Source: Todiramphus chloris collaris
Taxonomy: Eukaryota; Chordata; Aves; Coraciiformes; Alcedinidae
DNA length: 64,000 bases
Assembly (NCBI GenBank): GCA_025345505.1
Contig: JANVCC010000049.1
Coordinates: 8,508,335 to 8,572,334 of the forward strand
Direction of reading: 5' to 3'
Shown: positions 63,928 to 64,000 of the stretch, one piece after another
Layout: the number at the start of each line of letters is the position of its first letter
Numbering within the stretch: the stretch's first letter is position 1
Translations under genes and position numbers: made by a program
Notes under the pieces: model-generated
What the model saw: only the letters and a program-made list of their open reading frames with translations
Databases searched by the model: none
What the model was told of the DNA's origin: nothing

Positions 63928-64000
63928 AGCTGGCGTATGACCTGGATATGGATGACACCTCTGCAGACAAGCAGCTTCTGAACCAGCAAAGCAAAGACGG
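63928..64000 (+). CDS. GPC3: GPC3 last coding exon (probably exon 8), 5' part only
   Basis: The exon begins after CTGTTTTCAG at 63927 in phase 1, completing a Glu codon split from the previous exon. It reads ELAYDLDMDDTSADKQLLNQ followed by QSKD, where the window ends. Human GPC3 has ELAYDLDVDDAPGNSQQ at this point, so the first ten residues are strongly conserved and the following linker is variable. In the human protein the remainder holds a short juxtamembrane linker and the hydrophobic GPI-anchor signal. That part, the stop codon and the 3' UTR lie outside the window. Confidence 0.95.

Noticed and set aside
1-64000. Novel multi-gene system, CRISPR array or prophage
   Set aside because: The window is a single intron-rich vertebrate gene with ordinary interspersed repeats. 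No regularly spaced repeats, gene clusters or viral coding regions are present.

Overview
This window is nuclear DNA from a vertebrate, almost certainly a bird. It has short exons with GT-AG splice sites in very long introns, CR1-type LINE remnants with the avian 3' end, and one stretch that resembles a bird ERVL-type LTR. Nothing looks prokaryotic: no operons, ribosome binding sites, CRISPR arrays or insertion sequences are visible. The LTR-like segment reads like those common in neoavian genomes, but I cannot name the species.

The plus strand carries the 3' half of one gene, which I identify as glypican-3 (GPC3). Five coding exons join in frame with conserved phases: 3685-3818, 6591-6716, 18001-18121, 37695-37848 and 63928 to the window end. 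They correspond to exons 4 to 8 of the eight-exon human gene (numbering inferred from human). They encode the proprotein-convertase site RQYR, the C-terminal part of the globular glypican domain, the acidic Ser-Gly glycosaminoglycan attachment region, and the start of the last exon. The C-terminal GPI signal lies beyond the right edge, and exons 1 to 3 lie beyond the left edge.

Layout: 1-3684 is the end of an upstream intron (intron 3). 3819-6590 is a 2.8-kb intron holding a CR1 fragment. 6717-18000 is an 11.3-kb intron holding the LTR-like segment. 18122-37694 is a 19.6-kb intron holding a degraded CR1 reverse transcriptase (27370-28685), a short CR1 tail, a CpG-dense patch, and AT-rich segments that may be conserved non-coding DNA. 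37849-63927 is a 26.1-kb intron holding another CR1 fragment, more AT-rich candidate elements, a CpG cluster and a G-rich tandem repeat. I see no second gene on either strand and no RNA gene.

The points of most interest are in the GPC3 protein: a possible third Ser-Gly attachment site, an extra N-glycosylation sequon, and an in-frame skippable exon. I found no evidence of a wholly new biological system here.
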